From NCBI GenBank assembly GCA_964544115.1, contig CAZJBP010000025.1, positions 1-26,130 of the forward strand: DNA of 26,130 bases, in the 5' to 3' direction. The notes under the pieces were generated by a model. The model made no database searches. It was not told the origin of the DNA and saw only the letters and a program-made list of their open reading frames with translations. This document shows, piece by piece, positions 24,361-26,130 of the stretch (the first letter of the stretch is position 1; each line of letters starts with the position of its first letter). The stretch is from CAZJBP01 sp964544115. Its GTDB lineage: Bacteria; Verrucomicrobiota; Kiritimatiellia; UBA8416; JADHWI01. A program made the position numbers and the translations under genes.

Positions 24361-24390
24361 ACTATGTCGCCTTGCCCCACAGCCCGTCAA
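24361..24390 (-). promoter_or_regulatory. Probable promoter of the beta-barrel gene
   Basis: On the minus strand, TTGACG (24390-24385) is followed after 18 bases by CATAGT (24366-24361). Transcription would start near 24354, about 53 bases before the ATG. Assigned by consensus only; the -10 matches at four of six positions. Confidence 0.45.
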
Positions 24391-24487
24391 CAGAAAAGGC
24401 GACACAGAAACGACAGAAAAGGCGGCGGCAGGCGCGCGGGTGCGTTTTCGCTTGTAACGGCCGATCCCGGGGCCCTAGGGTGGGCGC

Positions 24488-25339
24488 GTGAACGTGATCG
24501 TGGCGGGATCGGCCGGCTTCTGCTGGGGGGTTCGGCGGGCTGTGGAGAAAGTCCGCGCCGTGGCTTCCACAGCGTCCTCGACCGTCTATACGGATGGCCC
24601 CCTGATCCATAACCGCCAGATGATCGACCAACTGCGCCGCGAGGGCATCTCGGCCACCGACTCCCCCGCCGACGCGCTCGGGGGCACCCTCGTGATCCGG
24701 GCTCACGGAATCCCGCCGGACCGGCGCCGCGAGCTGGCGGCTGTGGCCCGCGAGCTGATCGACGCCACCTGCCCCGACGTCGCCCGGATCCAGGGCCTGA
24801 TCCGCAGCCACGCGCGCAAGGGCTTCGACCTCGTGATCTACGGGGATGAAGGGCACGCCGAGGTCACCGGCCTGCTGGGGTATGCCGAAGGCCGCGGCCA
24901 CGTGGTCGGCACTGACGCCGACGTGGACAGGCTGCCCGAGCTGAAGAAGGTCTGCCTCGTGTCGCAATCGACCCAGCTGCCGCGATCCTACACCGCCGTG
25001 GCAGAGCGCACGCGGGCACGGTTTCCCGGGGCCGTCGTGCTCGACACCATCTGCGAATCCACCAAGCGCCGACAGCAGGACCTGGAAGAACTGGCGACCC
25101 GCGTCGAGGCTCTGGTCGTCGTGGGCGGCGGACACAGCGCCAACACGCTGCGCCTGGTTGACCTTGCCCGCTCGCTGCGGCCGACCTTTCACATCGAAAC
25201 CGCCGCCGACCTCTGCGACGCCCATTTCAAGGGATACTCGACTGTCGGCGTGACGGCGGGCGCGTCAACGCCTGAGTTCGTGATCGCCGAGGTGCGCACC
25301 CGACTGGAGGGGATCGGAAGGACACCTCCCTTGGCGTGA
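24488..25339 (+). CDS. ispH: 4-hydroxy-3-methylbut-2-enyl diphosphate reductase
   Basis: [4Fe-4S] enzyme of the last MEP step, reducing HMBPP to isopentenyl and dimethylallyl diphosphate. 283 residues from GTG 24488. All iron-sulfur cysteines are present: Cys12 (GFCWGVRRAV), Cys95 (DATCPDV) and Cys189 (DTICEST). Substrate-binding residues: His41 (GPLIHN), His73 (IRAHG), His123 and Glu125 (GDEGHAEV), Thr162 (SQSTQ), with HSAN and TAGASTPE near the end. SSN of the family reads HSAN here, a mild change. The upstream region (24302-24487) holds the divergent barrel promoter. With dxs at 3456 the window has both the first and last steps of the pathway. Confidence 0.95.
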   Translation: MNVIVAGSAGFCWGVRRAVEKVRAVASTASSTVYTDGPLIHNRQMIDQLRREGISATDSPADALGGTLVIRAHGIPPDRRRELAAVARELIDATCPDVARIQGLIRSHARKGFDLVIYGDEGHAEVTGLLGYAEGRGHVVGTDADVDRLPELKKVCLVSQSTQLPRSYTAVAERTRARFPGAVVLDTICESTKRRQQDLEELATRVEALVVVGGGHSANTLRLVDLARSLRPTFHIETAADLCDAHFKGYSTVGVTAGASTPEFVIAEVRTRLEGIGRTPPLA

Positions 25340-25428
25340 TTTCTCATTTTTGGTAAAGATCTCAAATTGCGGTGATCTGCGGAGACCCTTTATGGTTGGG
25401 AATTTGCGGCGGATATGGGATGCGGTGA

Positions 25429-25524
25429 GGCCTGAGCGGTTCGGACGCTGTCAATCCTGCGGGCGAGGCATAATTCGTGCTTCTCGTTGCCCGCATGGGT
25501 TAGCGCCTGTCAGCCGTTGAGGCC
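25429..25524 (+). ncRNA. Candidate structured RNA (rod-like fold)
   Basis: A 96-base stretch that folds on itself into one long interrupted helix of about 36 pairs. Pairing segments, outermost first: 25429-25433/25520-25524 (GGCCT/AGGCC); 25435-25441/25512-25518; 25443-25444/25506-25507; 25446-25449/25502-25505 (CGCT/AGCG); 25453-25457/25497-25501; 25459-25464/25489-25494 (GCGGGC/GCCCGC); 25465-25470/25478-25483 (GAGGCA/TGCTTC). The apical loop is 25471-25477. Three or four pairs are G-U on this strand, favouring plus-strand RNA. SRP, 6S, 5S, tRNA and RNase P signatures are absent. It could be an sRNA, a leader element of the lipoprotein gene, or a DNA-level fold; strand and ends are inferred. 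Confidence 0.4.
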
Positions 25525-25536
25525 CGAGACGGGGTT

Positions 25537-25550
25537 GGGGCAACGGCCCC
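25537..25550 (+). terminator. Weak hairpin after the structured element
   Basis: GGGGC (25537-25541) and GCCCC (25546-25550) form a 5-base stem with an AACG loop, followed by the T-rich but interrupted TTAGTTGTGCTTG. It could terminate an RNA from 25429 or a transcript from ispH. The stem is short and the T tract poor. Confidence 0.35.
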
Positions 25551-25617
25551 TTAGTTGTGCTTGTGGGTCAGGTTGGAGTGTGTCATCATGCGCCGGTCAA
25601 CGTACGGAGGTCAAATT

Positions 25618-26031
25618 ATGAGAGGTTCGTCCTTGCCTTGGTGGTTCCATGCGATGCTCTGCGGTCTGCTCATGCTTCCATTCTTCGGATGCGAGGATGA
25701 TGACACCAATGTGCCCGCGGTCTCCGACTACCAGTCCGTCGAACGCGGCGCGACGCAGCCGCCTGTCGAGACGAACGCCGTGAGCACCGTCGCGAGCCTG
25801 ACGATCTCACCGACGACGGTCGAACTCGCCGGCGACGGCGACATGGCCTCGTTCACGGCCGCCGGCGGCACAAGCCCTTACAGCTGGTCGGTCACCGACG
25901 TATTCCGCGGCAGCGTGGTCGATTCCGGCGGATCCGGCGCGGCCTATCAGCGCAGCGCAGCCGGCGACAACACGGTGGTTGTTAAGGACAGCAAGGGGAA
26001 GAAGGCGTACGCCGTCGTTTCGCAGCCTTAA
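25618..26031 (+). CDS. Small lipoprotein with Ig-like domain
   Basis: 137-residue secreted lipoprotein. ATG 25618 has GGAGGT 6-7 bases upstream; earlier starts in the same frame lack one. The signal peptide ends in a lipobox FFGC25, followed by EDDD, which argues for outer-membrane sorting. Residues about 58-137 resemble a bacterial Ig-like fold: SLTISPTTVELAGDGDMASF, AAGGTSPYSWSV, NTVVVKDSKGKKAYAVV. Such domains occur in adhesive or surface-structural proteins. The stop is followed directly by an AAAGGAGG ribosome site for the next gene, so the two form an operon. Function unknown. Confidence 0.78.
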   Translation: MRGSSLPWWFHAMLCGLLMLPFFGCEDDDTNVPAVSDYQSVERGATQPPVETNAVSTVASLTISPTTVELAGDGDMASFTAAGGTSPYSWSVTDVFRGSVVDSGGSGAAYQRSAAGDNTVVVKDSKGKKAYAVVSQP

Positions 26032-26045
26032 AGGAGGACTCCGCA

Positions 26046-26130
26046 TTGAAATCCGCATTGCTCCCGAGCCGACTGCTCGCAACCGCGGCAGCCGCCGCGG
26101 TTGTGCTTTCATCCGCCGCCCCTGAGGCCG
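26046..26130 (+). CDS. Start of an exported protein, cut by window edge
   Basis: Only the first 28 codons are present. A TTG at 26046 follows AAAGGAGG (26030-26037) by 8 bases. The translation begins KSALLPSRLLATAAAAAVVL, then ends SSAAPEA at the edge, a typical Sec signal peptide. It lies 14 bases after the lipoprotein stop and is probably its operon partner. The mature protein lies outside the window. Confidence 0.6.
   Translation, partial: MKSALLPSRLLATAAAAAVVLSSAAPEA

Noticed and set aside
24389..24424. Direct repeats CAGAAAAGGCG around a CAGAAACGA copy upstream of ispH
   Set aside because: Two good copies and one partial copy in a short AG-rich stretch; too few and too simple to call a CRISPR or iteron array.
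25429..25524. Integron attC site
   Set aside because: The fold is rod-like with bulges, but the ends do not carry RYYYAAC and GTTRRRY core sites, and no integrase or cassette pattern is present.
25429..25524. Small SRP RNA
   Set aside because: Length is right, but the conserved GGAA-type loop and asymmetric internal loop of helix 8 are absent on both strands.

Overview
The window is GC-rich, gene-dense bacterial DNA from a Gram-negative organism. It encodes lipoproteins, an outer-membrane beta-barrel, a Wza/Wzc-type polysaccharide exporter and an O-antigen-ligase-like protein. Type III glutamine synthetase, single-frame LarC and the MEP isoprenoid pathway (dxs, ispH) fit a member of the PVC group such as Kiritimatiellota, Verrucomicrobiota or Lentisphaerota. 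That placement is inference, because no rRNA or other decisive marker is present. A run of 100 N at 20525-20624 shows the sequence is a scaffolded draft or metagenome assembly.

Layout: 1-2099 (-) is glutamine synthetase III, lacking its last few codons at the window edge and preceded by a strong sigma-54 promoter match with repeats upstream that could bind an activator. 2427-3308 (-) is an unrecognised exported protein. 3456-7792 (+) holds dxs, tlyA and nadK, a familiar neighbourhood, with a VapBC-type toxin-antitoxin pair and its own promoter/operator inserted after dxs. 7849-9087 (+) is an O-antigen-ligase-like membrane protein. 9094-11983 (-) is larB-larC followed by a translationally coupled GT2 glycosyltransferase. 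12138-12536 (+) is a stand-alone PilZ protein that converges on rnr (12566-14698, -).

14699-15118 is a non-coding region with an unusual six-base-periodic repeat that folds back on itself. 15119-19223 (+) holds a large GT-C-like membrane protein and a GT9 heptosyltransferase-like protein. 19333-24301 (-) is an exopolysaccharide export block: beta-barrel, intrinsic terminator, Wzc-like tyrosine kinase, Wza-like lipoprotein (interrupted by the N gap) and a TPR-like membrane protein. 24488-25339 (+) is ispH. A 278-base gap then holds a long rod-like RNA fold, followed by a small lipoprotein gene (25618-26031) and the first 28 codons of another exported protein.

Together the genes cover envelope polysaccharide synthesis and export (ligase, GT2, GT9, GT-C-like protein, Wza/Wzc/barrel/TPR), isoprenoid precursor supply, nitrogen assimilation under likely sigma-54 control, and nickel-pincer cofactor synthesis (LarB, LarC). 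The best candidates for something undescribed are the structured element after ispH (25429-25550), the hexamer-periodic inverted repeat (14937-15015), the larBC-glycosyltransferase coupling and the sigma-54 control region of glnN. No defence island, CRISPR array, prophage or transposase was seen.
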